This document shows positions 1 to 9,309 of a stretch of DNA of 64,000 nucleotides, piece after piece (the first letter of the stretch is position 1; each line of letters opens with the position of its first letter). Source of the DNA: JBGTCD01 sp041749015 (GTDB lineage Bacteria > Bacteroidota > Bacteroidia > Cytophagales > Cyclobacteriaceae). The notes beneath the pieces are model-generated. The model was not told the origin of the DNA. It made no database searches and saw only the letters and a program-made list of their open reading frames with translations. Location of the stretch: assembly GCA_041749015.1 (NCBI GenBank), contig JBGTCD010000134.1:20910-84909 (forward strand), read 5' to 3'. A program made the position numbers and the translations under genes.

Positions 1-1
1 T

Positions 2-586
2 CAGGTGGCCGGGGCCTCGGTAGTGCTCGGGGCGCCTTTTCTACCAGGATATTCTAAAAAATTAGGAGATATTCTTAGTATTGATGATTTAAGCTGGGAG
101 CATGCTAATGGGGATATTTTGACTTCCGGGCATCAATTAAAGGAGCCGGTACTGCTCTTTGAAAAAGTGGAAGAGGAGGTGATTGAGGCACAAATCAATA
201 AGCTGATGAAGACAAAAAATACCGAAATGGATGAAGAAGAAAAAGGCGATAGCATAAAGCCTGTGGCTACTTTCGATGATTTTGTGAAACTCGATCTGAG
301 GGTTGGGAAAATTCTGGAGGCTCAAAAAGTGCCTAAGTCTAAAAAATTACTCCAGCTCTCTGTTTCCCTCGGTTTTGAAAATAGAACCATCCTCAGCGGT
401 ATTGCTGAGCATTTTTCGCCTGAGGATGTGGTAGGGCAATCTGTGGTAGTAGTTGCTAACCTTGCGCCTAGAAAAATAATGGGGATACCCTCGGAAGGGA
501 TGATTCTCATGGCTGAGGGTGGTGAGGGGAAGCTCCGGTTTATTGCTCCGCAGGAGGGTGCCAATCCCGGTGATGCGATAAGCTAA
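2..586 (+). CDS. metG: Methionyl-tRNA synthetase, C-terminal part (5' truncated)
   Basis: The frame is open at the window edge and encodes the last 194 or so residues. MetRS charges tRNA-Met in the cytoplasm. What is visible is the end of the anticodon-binding helical domain, a charged linker (around residues 60-85 of the fragment, rich in E/K), and then a complete tRNA-binding OB-fold of the EMAP-II/Trbp111 type (about residues 88-193), with the typical DLRVGKILEAQKVPKSKKLL start and a NLAPRKIMGIPSEGMIL segment. That appended domain is the dimerisation/tRNA-binding tail found in many bacterial MetRS. The catalytic domain with HIGH and KMSKS lies upstream of the window. A stand-alone Trbp111-like protein is less likely because the frame continues upstream with MetRS-like sequence. 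It converges with the following minus-strand gene with only 33 bases between. Confidence 0.95.
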   Translation, partial: QVAGASVVLGAPFLPGYSKKLGDILSIDDLSWEHANGDILTSGHQLKEPVLLFEKVEEEVIEAQINKLMKTKNTEMDEEEKGDSIKPVATFDDFVKLDLRVGKILEAQKVPKSKKLLQLSVSLGFENRTILSGIAEHFSPEDVVGQSVVVVANLAPRKIMGIPSEGMILMAEGGEGKLRFIAPQEGANPGDAIS

Positions 587-619
587 AGGCTTAATCGGGC
601 AGGCTACAGAATTAAAAGG

Positions 620-922
620 TTACCGGTGTTTTTCTGTTTTTTCTTCAAAAGTAATATCCCCTTCCTTTCTTCTGTGAATACGGATATTGACAATGATTTC
701 ATCCGCCCCTTTGGTCAGGCAGGCCTCCTGGGCAGCATTTGAAATTTCCATTAACAATGCAATAGGGCCTTCCATTACAGTTTCCATTGGAGTCACCCAA
801 TGTCGGATTCCACTAGCCTTAATCACGGCAATGGCCTCATCTACCAAATCATAAGCAGCTCTGGACTGGCTTTTTGGAACAATTTGCAGTCCCAGATGGG
901 CAAGGTGTTGGGGTTCTTTCAC
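620..922 (-). CDS. MTH1187/YkoF-like thiamine-binding domain protein
   Basis: 100 residues, starting at a GTG because no ATG lies in frame near the end of leuS. The sequence resembles the small MTH1187 (former DUF77) family: a ferredoxin-like fold with the pattern GLQIVP near the N-terminus, a central VTPMETVMEG segment, and a basic C-terminal strand (IVNIRIHRRKEG). Members form tetramers and bind thiamine or a related small molecule; their exact cellular role is poorly defined. The gene lies 51 bases after leuS on the same strand and is probably the last gene of that transcript. Family assignment is fairly firm; ligand is by family knowledge only. Confidence 0.85.
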   Translation of the reverse strand: MKEPQHLAHLGLQIVPKSQSRAAYDLVDEAIAVIKASGIRHWVTPMETVMEGPIALLMEISNAAQEACLTKGADEIIVNIRIHRRKEGDITFEEKTEKHR

Positions 923-973
923 TTTTTATAATTTGTAACTTGTCCACAGTTCAAAACTTTGGAAAAGTTAAGG

Positions 974-3751
974 TTACACTACTATATTAACTATTTTCCC
1001 TGGCACTACGATCACCTTTTTTGGGGTTTTTCCATCAAGCCATTTTTGGACCGGCTCGGCATCAAGCACTGCCTTTTCAATGTCTCCGGGACTCATATCG
1101 AGAGCAAGATCCATCTTTGTCCTGAGTTTACCATTGACAGATACGGGGTATTCATAAGTAGATTCCAGCAAAAAGGACTCATCGTGTTTTGGAAATGGCG
1201 CTCTTGCCACCGTGCCTTTTTGGCCAAGGCACTCCCAAAGCTCCTCCGCCAGGTGCGGGGCAAAGGGAGAAAGTAAAACTGTCAGAATTTCAAGAATATT
1301 TCTTTTTCTGCACTTCAGGGCCGTCAACTCATTGACGCAGATCATTAAGCTGCTGACAGGGGTATTGAAGGCCAACCTTTGGAGGTCCTCATTAACCTTT
1401 TTAATGGCGGTATGTATGGACTTCAATTCCTGAGGACTGGCAGAATCATCCACTACAGCCCACTCCCCGGTTTCATTATGGAATAACCGCCATACCTTAT
1501 TGAGGAATTTGAATACCCCGTCAATACCGTTGGTATTCCAGGGCTTGGATTGCTCGAGTGGCCCTAAAAACATCTCATACATGCGAAGGGTATCTGCTCC
1601 ATAGCCTTCAATGATGTCATCGGGAGTGACTACATTAAATCTGGACTTAGACATTTTTTCGACCTCAAATCCACAATAGAACTTACTGCCTTCAGTGATA
1701 AAATCAGCTTCTGCAAGATCGGGGCGCCATTTTCGGAATTTTTCTAAATCCAGAACATCGTCTTTAACCAGACTTACATCCACATGCATAGGGGATGTTT
1801 CATACTGATCTTTGAGATTGGCAGATACAAACTTATTAGTACCAGTAATCCTGTATGCCAGACTTGACCTCCCCTGTATCATCCCCTGGTTCACCAGCTT
1901 TTTGAAAGGCTCATCCGTATTGATCAGGCCCAGATCATAAAGAAATTTGGTCCAGAATCTGGCATAAAGCAGATGGCCTGTTGCATGCTCGGCACCTCCA
2001 ATGTACAGGTCTACCGATTCCCAATATGCCTGAGCATCTTTGCTGCAAAAGGCTTGCGCATTGTCTGCATCCATATATCTGAAAAAATACCAGCTTGAGC
2101 CTGCCCAACCAGGCATGGTGCTTTTTTCCAGTGGGTATTCTTTACCATCCTCCGCCTTGTACACCCAGTTTTTAGCTCTCGCAAGTGGTGGTTCACCAGA
2201 TTCGGTCGGTAAATATTTGTCCACCTCAGGAAGGATAAGCGGCAGGTCCTTTTCACTAACCAGACATGGGATTTCTCCTTTGAAGTATACCGGCAAGGGC
2301 TCTCCCCAATACCGCTGTCTGGTGAATATGGCATCCCTTATCCTGTAGTTTATTTTTCCAATCCCTATTTCCTGAGCCTCCAATCTTTCAATGGCCCTGG
2401 CAATCGCCTCCTTAACTTCGAGCCCATTGAGGAAATCAGAGTTGATGGCTTTGCCTTCCTTGGCGTCATAGGCTTCATCTTCCGGGCCGCCATCAATCAC
2501 TTTAAGGATTGGCAGGTTGAATTTTTTGGCGAATGCAAAATCTCTGGTATCATGGGCGGGCACTGCCATCACTGCTCCGGTGCCGTATCCTGCCAAAACA
2601 TAATCAGCCACCCATATCGGCAATGGTTTTTGGGTAAAGGGGTGCAACACATAGCTGCCGGTGAAAACACCGGTGACCCTTTTTACCTCACTCAGGCGGT
2701 CCCGCTCAGACCTGTTGGAGGCTTCTTTTACATATTGTTTTACTGCAGTCCTTTGCTCTGGCGTGGTGAGCTTATCCACCCACTCGCTTTCGGGAGCAAG
2801 GGTCATGAAGGTGACCCCAAAAATGGTATCAGGCCTGGTGGTAAAAACCCGGATCCTTTCTTCCTTTCCCTGTATAGGGAAATCCAATTCACCACCCTGT
2901 GATCTGCCTATCCAGTTGCGTTGAATTTCTTTCAGGGCTTCAGACCAGTCAAGATGGTCAAGACCCTTAATTAATCTTTCGGCATAGGCAGTGATGCGAA
3001 GACACCACTGCATCATTTTTTTGCGCTCCACAGGATGGCCACCACGCTCGGAGTATCCATCTTTAACCTCATCATTGGAAAGCACTGTACCCAGTGCAGC
3101 ACACCAGTTTACTGAAGTTTCGGCCAGAAAAGCCATCCGGTACTTCAATAAGTATTTTTGTTGATCTTCCCATGTTAATTCATTCCATTGTTCTGCAGTT
3201 AAATGGTCAGTGCCTTCATCACATACAGCATTTAATCTCTCCGAGCCAGATTTTTCGAGGATGGTAATGAGCGCATCAATGGGCCTGGCCTTGTCTGCAT
3301 CCCTTTCATACCAGCTATCGAATAGCTTCATGAATATCCACTGGGTCCATTTGTAATAGGCAGGGTCACAGGTCTGCACTTCACGGCTCCAGTCGTAGGC
3401 AAAACCTATTTTATTCATTTGGTCCTTATACCGTTCGATGTTATTTTTTGTAGTGATAGCCGGGTGCTGCCCAGTCTGTATGGCGTACTGCTCTGCGGGA
3501 AGTCCAAAGGCATCAAACCCCATAGGGTGCAGCACATTGAAGCCTTGATTCATTTTAAATCTGGATACGATATCTGAAGCAATATATCCCAAAGGGTGCC
3601 CAACATGCAACCCCGCTCCGGATGGGTAGGGGAACATATCCAGCACATAGTATTTAGGTTTTTTGGATGAATTATCCGCCCGGAAAGTTTGATCTTTCTT
3701 CCAGCGGTCCTGCCACTTATTTTCTATTTTACGAAAATCGTAATTACTCAT
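974..3751 (-). CDS. leuS: Leucyl-tRNA synthetase
   Basis: 925 residues, usual for a bacterial LeuRS with the long CP1 editing insertion. Class I landmarks are clear: HVGH at residues 49-52 preceded by FPYPSGAGL, and KMSKS at 699-703. The CP1 editing region shows the TTRPDTIFGVTF and VPAHDTRDFAFA segments that line the hydrolytic site for mischarged Ile/Met/norvaline. The enzyme attaches leucine to tRNA-Leu in the cytosol. The start is the ATG directly before SNYDFRKIENKWQ, the normal N-terminus. Upstream, 34 bases away, is a secreted protein gene on the same strand, so leuS may be read from a promoter further upstream in that run. Intact; very high confidence. Confidence 0.97.
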   Translation of the reverse strand: MSNYDFRKIENKWQDRWKKDQTFRADNSSKKPKYYVLDMFPYPSGAGLHVGHPLGYIASDIVSRFKMNQGFNVLHPMGFDAFGLPAEQYAIQTGQHPAITTKNNIERYKDQMNKIGFAYDWSREVQTCDPAYYKWTQWIFMKLFDSWYERDADKARPIDALITILEKSGSERLNAVCDEGTDHLTAEQWNELTWEDQQKYLLKYRMAFLAETSVNWCAALGTVLSNDEVKDGYSERGGHPVERKKMMQWCLRITAYAERLIKGLDHLDWSEALKEIQRNWIGRSQGGELDFPIQGKEERIRVFTTRPDTIFGVTFMTLAPESEWVDKLTTPEQRTAVKQYVKEASNRSERDRLSEVKRVTGVFTGSYVLHPFTQKPLPIWVADYVLAGYGTGAVMAVPAHDTRDFAFAKKFNLPILKVIDGGPEDEAYDAKEGKAINSDFLNGLEVKEAIARAIERLEAQEIGIGKINYRIRDAIFTRQRYWGEPLPVYFKGEIPCLVSEKDLPLILPEVDKYLPTESGEPPLARAKNWVYKAEDGKEYPLEKSTMPGWAGSSWYFFRYMDADNAQAFCSKDAQAYWESVDLYIGGAEHATGHLLYARFWTKFLYDLGLINTDEPFKKLVNQGMIQGRSSLAYRITGTNKFVSANLKDQYETSPMHVDVSLVKDDVLDLEKFRKWRPDLAEADFITEGSKFYCGFEVEKMSKSRFNVVTPDDIIEGYGADTLRMYEMFLGPLEQSKPWNTNGIDGVFKFLNKVWRLFHNETGEWAVVDDSASPQELKSIHTAIKKVNEDLQRLAFNTPVSSLMICVNELTALKCRKRNILEILTVLLSPFAPHLAEELWECLGQKGTVARAPFPKHDESFLLESTYEYPVSVNGKLRTKMDLALDMSPGDIEKAVLDAEPVQKWLDGKTPKKVIVVPGKIVNIVV

Positions 3752-3785
3752 GCCTGTATATTAGGGAAAAGGGTGCTTCAAAAGA

Positions 3786-4565
3786 TTAGTTTTCTATCAG
3801 GTCAATTAACTGATCAGCCTTTAGGGTAAGGTTTGGGTCTGAGGCAAGGTTTTCTTTGAGGGCTGACTTCAAAAATCCTGGAATTCCCTTCCCGCTTTTC
3901 AAACGGTCTTTAATATCGTTGAGGATATCCCTTACATCCCCTGCTGAATCCAGATCATTTTTTTCTACCTCTATTTGAATGGAGTTGATTAGGGCCTTGA
4001 TCTCTTCGGGAATTTCCATTTCAGATTTGGTTAATCTCTGCGTAGCCGCCTGGGTGATTCTTTCTATACAGGAATTGTATTCTGAAACGATCTCTATGAG
4101 ATCCCTTCGGGAAAATTCCTTATTGTCCAATTTTTCTACGATTTCGGGACAATCTTCCAGGAATTCCATCATTTTTTTCTTGAAGGTAATAGTTGGTACC
4201 TCCATCCCATTACCTCCCATTTTTATTAAATATCGACTATCGAAAAGGATTGACTTGTCGGACCTGAAATTATATAGACTCAGATAGCCACCGTGTACCA
4301 CCTCCATAATTTTATAGGTGTCATAAATCTGAACTGTTCGGTAGGTTTTACCTTCCGTGGTGAACATATTGATTTGCATCATGTTCAAAGACTCCCTACC
4401 CTGATCATTTTTTAAGATAACATTTTCCATCTTCCCCTGGGGCGCAAGGATATTGATCTCACCTCTCAAGGTATCTCCCTTAAGCGTGACGAGCATATCC
4501 TGACTCATTACACCACTAATGCTTAGGGCTAATACACCCGCCAACCAAAATCTTTTATAAATCAT
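3786..4565 (-). CDS. Exported protein of unknown function
   Basis: 259 residues. An N-terminal signal peptide (hydrophobic to about residue 21, ending GVMSQ) sends it to the periplasm or surface. The body has two parts: a beta-rich segment at about 22-120 (LVTLKGDTLRGEINIL start, a form seen in many Bacteroidota proteins that track transcripts of stress or iron loci), and a helical, charged tail at 130-259 with KNDLDSAGDVRDILNDIKDRL. I do not recognise a named family. It sits between a two-helix membrane protein (48 bases upstream) and leuS (34 bases downstream). On the minus strand a TAAATTTG sequence (4570-4577) ends only four bases before the ATG; if it were a promoter the mRNA would be nearly leaderless, so I do not count it. 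Confidence 0.85.
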   Translation of the reverse strand: MIYKRFWLAGVLALSISGVMSQDMLVTLKGDTLRGEINILAPQGKMENVILKNDQGRESLNMMQINMFTTEGKTYRTVQIYDTYKIMEVVHGGYLSLYNFRSDKSILFDSRYLIKMGGNGMEVPTITFKKKMMEFLEDCPEIVEKLDNKEFSRRDLIEIVSEYNSCIERITQAATQRLTKSEMEIPEEIKALINSIQIEVEKNDLDSAGDVRDILNDIKDRLKSGKGIPGFLKSALKENLASDPNLTLKADQLIDLIEN

Positions 4566-4613
4566 GATGCAAATTTAATCGTATTATTTATAAAAGGCAC
4601 ACTCGAAAAAATA

Positions 4614-5144
4614 TTAGGAAGAGGTTTTAGAAATTAATTCCTTCATTGCATCAGCCACCTGGTGGGGTTTTTTGGTGCCTATCAGGAATTTTTTACCCGA
4701 ACTCAGGCTAAGAAATAGCCCCTTGTTGCCCCTTACATTAATAGCCTTGGTTTCGCCATTCACACTGGTTCGGTATCCCCAGCCACCGAATTCCCCTGCT
4801 GGATTATAGGTCTTTACTTCAAAATTGAGGATTTCAGACCTGGGAATAAACTGCTCTTTTGGAACAAAGGGAAAATAGCGATACCGAATACCCTTTTCAT
4901 CGATTTTGGTTATTAGGGTAGCAGATAGAAAAATAACCATAATCCCTCCTAGGGTCAAAAACACAAAAGCAGCAACTATGATAGCAGTAGCGTCACTAAG
5001 CTGCTGATTACCCCAGGGTATCCCCAGAAAAATTTGTTTGTACACACCATATGCTACGGTGCCCAACCCGGCAGATATCGGAAGGATTAAAATAATCCAT
5101 AGAAATTTAGATGACCGAAAACTTTGCTTCTCTATAAATCCCAT
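4614..5144 (-). CDS. Two-helix membrane protein with PH-like cytoplasmic domain
   Basis: 176 residues. Two transmembrane helices at about residues 12-36 and 50-78 are followed by a beta-rich domain (80-176) with ITKIDEKGIRYRYFPF, a YNPAGEFGGWGYR stretch and a final helix (HQVADAMKELI). This pattern of two helices plus a pleckstrin-homology-like domain matches several uncharacterised bacterial families (bacterial PH/DUF6141 type). No function is known to me. The ATG begins three bases after the stop of the upstream barrel gene, so the two are almost certainly cotranscribed. The general architecture is seen directly; the PH-like label is by resemblance. Confidence 0.8.
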   Translation of the reverse strand: MGFIEKQSFRSSKFLWIILILPISAGLGTVAYGVYKQIFLGIPWGNQQLSDATAIIVAAFVFLTLGGIMVIFLSATLITKIDEKGIRYRYFPFVPKEQFIPRSEILNFEVKTYNPAGEFGGWGYRTSVNGETKAINVRGNKGLFLSLSSGKKFLIGTKKPHQVADAMKELISKTSS

Positions 5145-5147
5145 AGA

Positions 5148-5873
5148 TCAACGTCCTCCTGTGAATATAATCCCGATAGAAAATTCCCATCCGGTAAAAT
5201 CCAGCACAGCGTCATCATAGGTCACTTCCTTCGTTTCTAAAGGGCTACCTATGTTACCCCCTGTATATTCTCCTGCCAACTCAAGTTTAGAGTTTCCTTG
5301 CAGGTAGTTTACTTCAAAGGACAAGCCGAACTGATTGGTCAGGTAGAAAACTAATTCAGTCCCGATCATAGTGCCCCACCCGGGGTTGTTTTTATAATTT
5401 AAATCTGCATTGGCCACGGACCAGCTTTCAAAATTACGAATGGCCCGGTCGAAATTGCCCATATTAAGCCGGTGGCCTATATTAAAAAATCCGAACCCTC
5501 CTCCTTTTACACTAAATTCAAATTTTTTATTGCCTATGCTCAGCACCAGTTCCAGAGGTACCAAAAATGAAAATGAGGGACCATAAAGTGGCTTATTATG
5601 CTCAAAAGGGAGCCCGTCAATATGCATTCCTGGAATCGAATAAAAAGAAAATCCGGTTTGGACACCAACATAATCATTAAAATTCAGCCCAATTCCCCGG
5701 ACAGAAAAAGGGCTAACAGGGTTGGAGAAATATCCGTTTTTGGGTAGAAAATAAGAAAACGAAAGGCCCATATTCTGGGCAATAATCGGAGTGCTGCTCA
5801 ATCCCATTCCAATTACAATGACCAGCATCAGCAGCAATTTTTTAAACCGATTGTGTAAACCTATTTTATTCAT
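5148..5873 (-). CDS. Outer-membrane beta-barrel protein, unknown function
   Basis: 241 residues from the ATG chosen here, which opens a good signal peptide (NKIGLHNRFKKLLLMLV to about residue 33, ending IIAQ). An in-frame start 36 bases upstream would put 12 extra hydrophobic residues before the basic n-region and is less likely. The mature part alternates hydrophobic/polar residues with many aromatic and glycine residues, in the manner of an 8- to 10-stranded barrel (for example VGVQTGFSFYSIPG, and a final strand FTGWEFSIGIIF). It is divergent from the amidohydrolase gene, with 48 bases between starts, and heads the minus-strand run toward leuS. Role unknown. Confidence 0.8.
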   Translation of the reverse strand: MNKIGLHNRFKKLLLMLVIVIGMGLSSTPIIAQNMGLSFSYFLPKNGYFSNPVSPFSVRGIGLNFNDYVGVQTGFSFYSIPGMHIDGLPFEHNKPLYGPSFSFLVPLELVLSIGNKKFEFSVKGGGFGFFNIGHRLNMGNFDRAIRNFESWSVANADLNYKNNPGWGTMIGTELVFYLTNQFGLSFEVNYLQGNSKLELAGEYTGGNIGSPLETKEVTYDDAVLDFTGWEFSIGIIFTGGR

Positions 5874-5921
5874 TGTCAGGAAAATCTTAATTTGAAGAAA
5901 ATTTATCAAAACAAGGATAAA

Positions 5922-7628
5922 ATGAAGGATATAGCAAGAAAAACTTCCTGGTTGATCTTATTGGGGAGTATATTTTTTGGTTGTCAAAAGCAGGATCCTG
6001 GCGATATGATCATTTTCGGGGGTTCGATTTACACAGCTAATTCAGATAACCCTACCGTAGAATCAGTGGTGGTGAAAGATGGTGTAGTACTTTTTGCAGG
6101 TAAAAAAAAGGAGGCCATGGGGTATCAGGGCGAAAATACAGAGCTGGTAGATTTAGAGGGCAGGACTATGACGCCTGGATTTATTGAAACCCATGGGCAT
6201 ATACTAGGATTCGGCTATCAGGAGATGCAGCTTAATCTCATGTATGCCGCCAATTTAGATGAGGTGGTTGACATGGTACGGGAAGCTGCTGAAAAGGCTG
6301 CCCCGGGTGAATGGATACTTGGCAGAGGTTGGCACCAGAGCAAATGGGATCCGCAACCAGAGACTATGGTCAAGAAATTTCCTGTGCATGATAGAATCAG
6401 TAAGGTATCTCCTGACAACCCGGTGTTTTTCCGGCATGCCAGCGGGCATGCTGGTCTGGCAAATGCTAAAGCCATGTCCATTGCAGGCTTGTCACCCCTT
6501 TCCTCTGAGACTCAAATTCAGGAAGTGGAAGGTGGTGAGGTGATCAGAGATGAAATGGGCAACCCTACCGGTGTTTTTAATGAAAGGGCCATGACGCTGA
6601 TCACCAGGCACATCCCTAAATATACAGAGGATGCTGATATCCAGGCTCTGGAGGCTGCCATTAAGGCTTCTTTGGCCAATGGTATCACCAGCTTTCATGA
6701 TGCTGGTGCCAGCAGAAGTGACATAGCACTATTTAAAAAATTTCGTGATGAGGGAAAGATAGAAATCCGACTGTATGCTATGGTTACGGGCTTTGACCGA
6801 ACGCTGATTGACGAGTGGTTGGAGCAGGGGCCTTTGATTGATCCCTGGCTCACCATCCGCTCCATAAAATTGAATTGCGATGGGGCTTTGGGTTCCCATG
6901 GGGCATGGTTATTAGAGCCTTACATTGACCGCCCGGACCATTACGGCCATGAAACCCTTCCTATGGAATATGTCAGCGAAATCAGCGAGGCAGCATTAAA
7001 GGCCGGATTTCAGGTGTGTTCTCATGCTATAGGTGACAGGGCCAACAGGGAAATCCTCGACCGGTATGAGAACGCTTTCAATAAATTTCCGGAACATGCG
7101 GAAGACCACCGTTACAGGATTGAGCATGCGCAGCATCTTTATCCTGATGATATCCCAAGGTTTGGCAAGCTCGGGGTGATCCCGGCCATGCAAGCGATTC
7201 ATATGGCCTCTGACCGGCCTTGGGCCATTCTCAGGTTGGGAGAAAGGAGAATAAAGGATGGGGCTTATGTATGGCAGGATCTTTTAAAATCCGGCGCGAG
7301 GGTGATCAATGGCTCGGATGTCCCAGTTGAACCCATTGATCCTTTAGCCTCATTTTATGCCAGTGTTTCAAGGAAAACTTTGAAAGGTACCCCAGAGGGT
7401 GGGTATGAGGCAGAGCAGCGGATGACCCGTGAACAAGCCCTTATTTCCTATACTCTCGATGCCGCCTACGGGTCATTTGAAGAAGATTTTAAGGGGAGTA
7501 TTGAACCTGGAAAAGCGGCTGATTTCACTGTTTTTTCTAAAGACATCATGACCATCCCGGAGCGGGAAATTCTCGAAACTAAAGTGGATATGACTATTGT
7601 AGATGGAAAGGTCAGATTTAAAAGATAA
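5922..7628 (+). CDS. Amidohydrolase family lipoprotein (YtcJ-like)
   Basis: 568 residues from the ATG at 5922. This start gives a clean lipoprotein signal (helix then GSIFFGC, Cys at residue 19); a TTG ten codons earlier would bury the positive n-region. The body is an amidohydrolase-3/YtcJ-type metal-dependent hydrolase: TPGFIETHGHILG carries the first metal-binding HxH, HAIGDRAN and RIEHAQ carry later histidines, and NGSDVPVEP carries the catalytic Asp. Relatives hydrolyse N-acyl or formyl amides, but substrate cannot be told. The export signal places it in the periplasm or outer membrane. The next gene overlaps its last 26 bases, pointing to translational coupling with the D-threonine aldolase-like enzyme. 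Confidence 0.92.
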   Translation: MKDIARKTSWLILLGSIFFGCQKQDPGDMIIFGGSIYTANSDNPTVESVVVKDGVVLFAGKKKEAMGYQGENTELVDLEGRTMTPGFIETHGHILGFGYQEMQLNLMYAANLDEVVDMVREAAEKAAPGEWILGRGWHQSKWDPQPETMVKKFPVHDRISKVSPDNPVFFRHASGHAGLANAKAMSIAGLSPLSSETQIQEVEGGEVIRDEMGNPTGVFNERAMTLITRHIPKYTEDADIQALEAAIKASLANGITSFHDAGASRSDIALFKKFRDEGKIEIRLYAMVTGFDRTLIDEWLEQGPLIDPWLTIRSIKLNCDGALGSHGAWLLEPYIDRPDHYGHETLPMEYVSEISEAALKAGFQVCSHAIGDRANREILDRYENAFNKFPEHAEDHRYRIEHAQHLYPDDIPRFGKLGVIPAMQAIHMASDRPWAILRLGERRIKDGAYVWQDLLKSGARVINGSDVPVEPIDPLASFYASVSRKTLKGTPEGGYEAEQRMTREQALISYTLDAAYGSFEEDFKGSIEPGKAADFTVFSKDIMTIPEREILETKVDMTIVDGKVRFKR

Positions 7629-8688
7629 GTACAGTGGTAAACCCGTATTATGGGTAGATGAGGCCAAGTGCAGGGCAAACATAGCCAGAATGGCAGACCG
7701 CGCTATCAAATCAGGGGCGGTACTCAGGCCCCATTTTAAAACCCACCAATCCAAAATTATTGGTAGTTGGTTCAGAGACTACGGTATTCAAAAGATCACC
7801 GTATCATCTATTTCGATGGCTCGGTATTTTGCGGATGACGGATGGGATGACATACTGATTGCTATACCGGTAAATATTCTGGAACTGAAAGAAATAAACG
7901 ATCTTTCCAGAAAAGTGAAGTTATCGGTATTGTTGGATAGCATAGAAGGAGCAAATGCCATTGACGCCAGGGCAGAAGCGCGTATAGATGTTTGGGTGGA
8001 GATTGATACTGGTCAGCACCGGACTGGTGTACCTTCTGATGCTTTTGATGAGATTGAAAGTCTTTTAAAAACCATAAGACACTCTGGAAAGATGAATTTC
8101 CTCGGGTTTTATTCCCATGCAGGACACACTTACCTCACAGCGGATCCCCAATCAGTTTTTCTAAATGCCCGAAATCAAATGGATTTTCTGAAAGAACAGT
8201 TTTCAGCGTATCACCCATTATGTTCCATGGGTGATACGCCTGGAGCCAGCCTTTCCGGTGATCTGGGTGGGCTGGATCAACTGACCCCTGGAAATTTCGT
8301 TTTTTATGATCTGATGCAATGGGCTACAGGCTCCTGTCGGCTCGAAGATATTGCAGTTTATATGAGTTGCCCTGTTATTTCAGTGAGAGGCAATAAAGCA
8401 GTTGTCTATGGAGGAGCCATTCATTTCTCCAAAGATCAAATGGCTGGTAAAGAGGGTAAAAATATTTATGGAGTAGCATTTAAAAATGAAGGAGAAAAAA
8501 TCAAAAAACAGGGAAACCTAATTTCCCTGTCTCAGGAGCATGGGGTTATCAATTTAAATGAACCTACCTTTAAGATCGGTGATCTTGCAAATATTTTGCC
8601 TGTTCACTCTTGTCTTACCGCCCAGGCAATGGGGAAGTATAGGGAGAGCAACAGCCGGAAACTACTGGACCACTTGGCTTCCTATTGA
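7603..8688 (+). CDS. D-threonine aldolase-like PLP enzyme
   Basis: 361 residues. The N-terminal two-thirds is an alanine-racemase-type TIM barrel with the PLP lysine in RPHFKTH (Lys46), and the C-terminal beta domain ends with VHSCLTAQ, the His-x-Cys site that binds a divalent metal in D-threonine aldolase/D-serine dehydratase-like enzymes. Family members cleave D-threonine or D-beta-hydroxy amino acids to glycine and an aldehyde, or dehydrate D-serine; the sequence alone does not choose. No signal peptide, so cytoplasmic. The ATG lies inside the 3' end of the amidohydrolase gene (26-base overlap), so the pair probably acts on related substrates, for example deacylation followed by aldol cleavage (inference). 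It converges on the TerB-like gene, 11 bases away. Confidence 0.92.
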   Translation: MERSDLKDKYSGKPVLWVDEAKCRANIARMADRAIKSGAVLRPHFKTHQSKIIGSWFRDYGIQKITVSSISMARYFADDGWDDILIAIPVNILELKEINDLSRKVKLSVLLDSIEGANAIDARAEARIDVWVEIDTGQHRTGVPSDAFDEIESLLKTIRHSGKMNFLGFYSHAGHTYLTADPQSVFLNARNQMDFLKEQFSAYHPLCSMGDTPGASLSGDLGGLDQLTPGNFVFYDLMQWATGSCRLEDIAVYMSCPVISVRGNKAVVYGGAIHFSKDQMAGKEGKNIYGVAFKNEGEKIKKQGNLISLSQEHGVINLNEPTFKIGDLANILPVHSCLTAQAMGKYRESNSRKLLDHLASY

Positions 8689-8699
8689 GGTAATGCCAA

Positions 8700-9092
8700 T
8701 TACTTCAAGTATTTATCTGCTTTCTTTCTAAGCAAAGTTCGGTCAGTAGTAATCGAAGGGTTGCTATATATTTTTGATGAAAGCTCCTTAACAACCCCCT
8801 TTTTGTAACCAAGCTGCTCAGCAACCTGCTCACAAAATACAATCTCACTTTTGAAAACCTGCCCGTCTACCTTCATCAACTGAACGATATGATAGAGGTA
8901 TTCAAATTTTTGATCGTTGCTTAGGGTATTCAAACTACCCATGGGAGCCGGATGTTTGATCATTTCGTCGACCTCCTCCCTGGGAATGCCATTGGCTTGC
9001 CCGATCATTTGAATCAATTTTGCTTCGGCACCATCGATTTGATTATCACTAGCAGCCAGATTTATCAATACATTTAGTTGTTCTCTTACCAT
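8700..9092 (-). CDS. TerB-like domain protein
   Basis: 130 residues, all helical, cytoplasmic. The first half (VREQLNVLINLAASDNQIDGAEAKLIQMIG) and the second (MKVDGQVFKSEIVFCEQVAEQLG) each contain the helix-D-G-helix pattern of TerB/DjlA N-terminal domains, which are related to tellurite-resistance proteins and often bind divalent metal through acidic residues. It stands alone: no terC/terD neighbours are seen, so a link to tellurite is not supported. The upstream gap to the divergent gene at 9310 is 217 bases of AT-rich sequence without a clear promoter motif. Confidence 0.85.
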   Translation of the reverse strand: MVREQLNVLINLAASDNQIDGAEAKLIQMIGQANGIPREEVDEMIKHPAPMGSLNTLSNDQKFEYLYHIVQLMKVDGQVFKSEIVFCEQVAEQLGYKKGVVKELSSKIYSNPSITTDRTLLRKKADKYLK

Positions 9093-9309
9093 CGTTTAAG
9101 GTTTTTTTTAGTACCGCAATCTTACAATACTTTAAATTTGAAACAAATTACGTAAAATATTTTTTTATTGTATACCTAATTTTTCAATCCTCGTTAAAAA
9201 TTAGGTAGATGCGATTATTTTTCTGTTTTTTGAAATTAAAATGCGAAATTTATCCTTTTGAAATATATAGAATTATTAGTAAGTCAAATCGAAATTAATA
9301 TACTTTACT

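Noticed and set aside
4570..4577. TAAATTTG on the minus strand as a promoter for the exported protein gene
   Set aside because: It ends four bases before the ATG, so transcription would start at or inside the gene, and no -33 element is seen.
8700..9092. Tellurite-resistance locus
   Set aside because: Only a lone TerB-like domain is present; no other ter genes are nearby.
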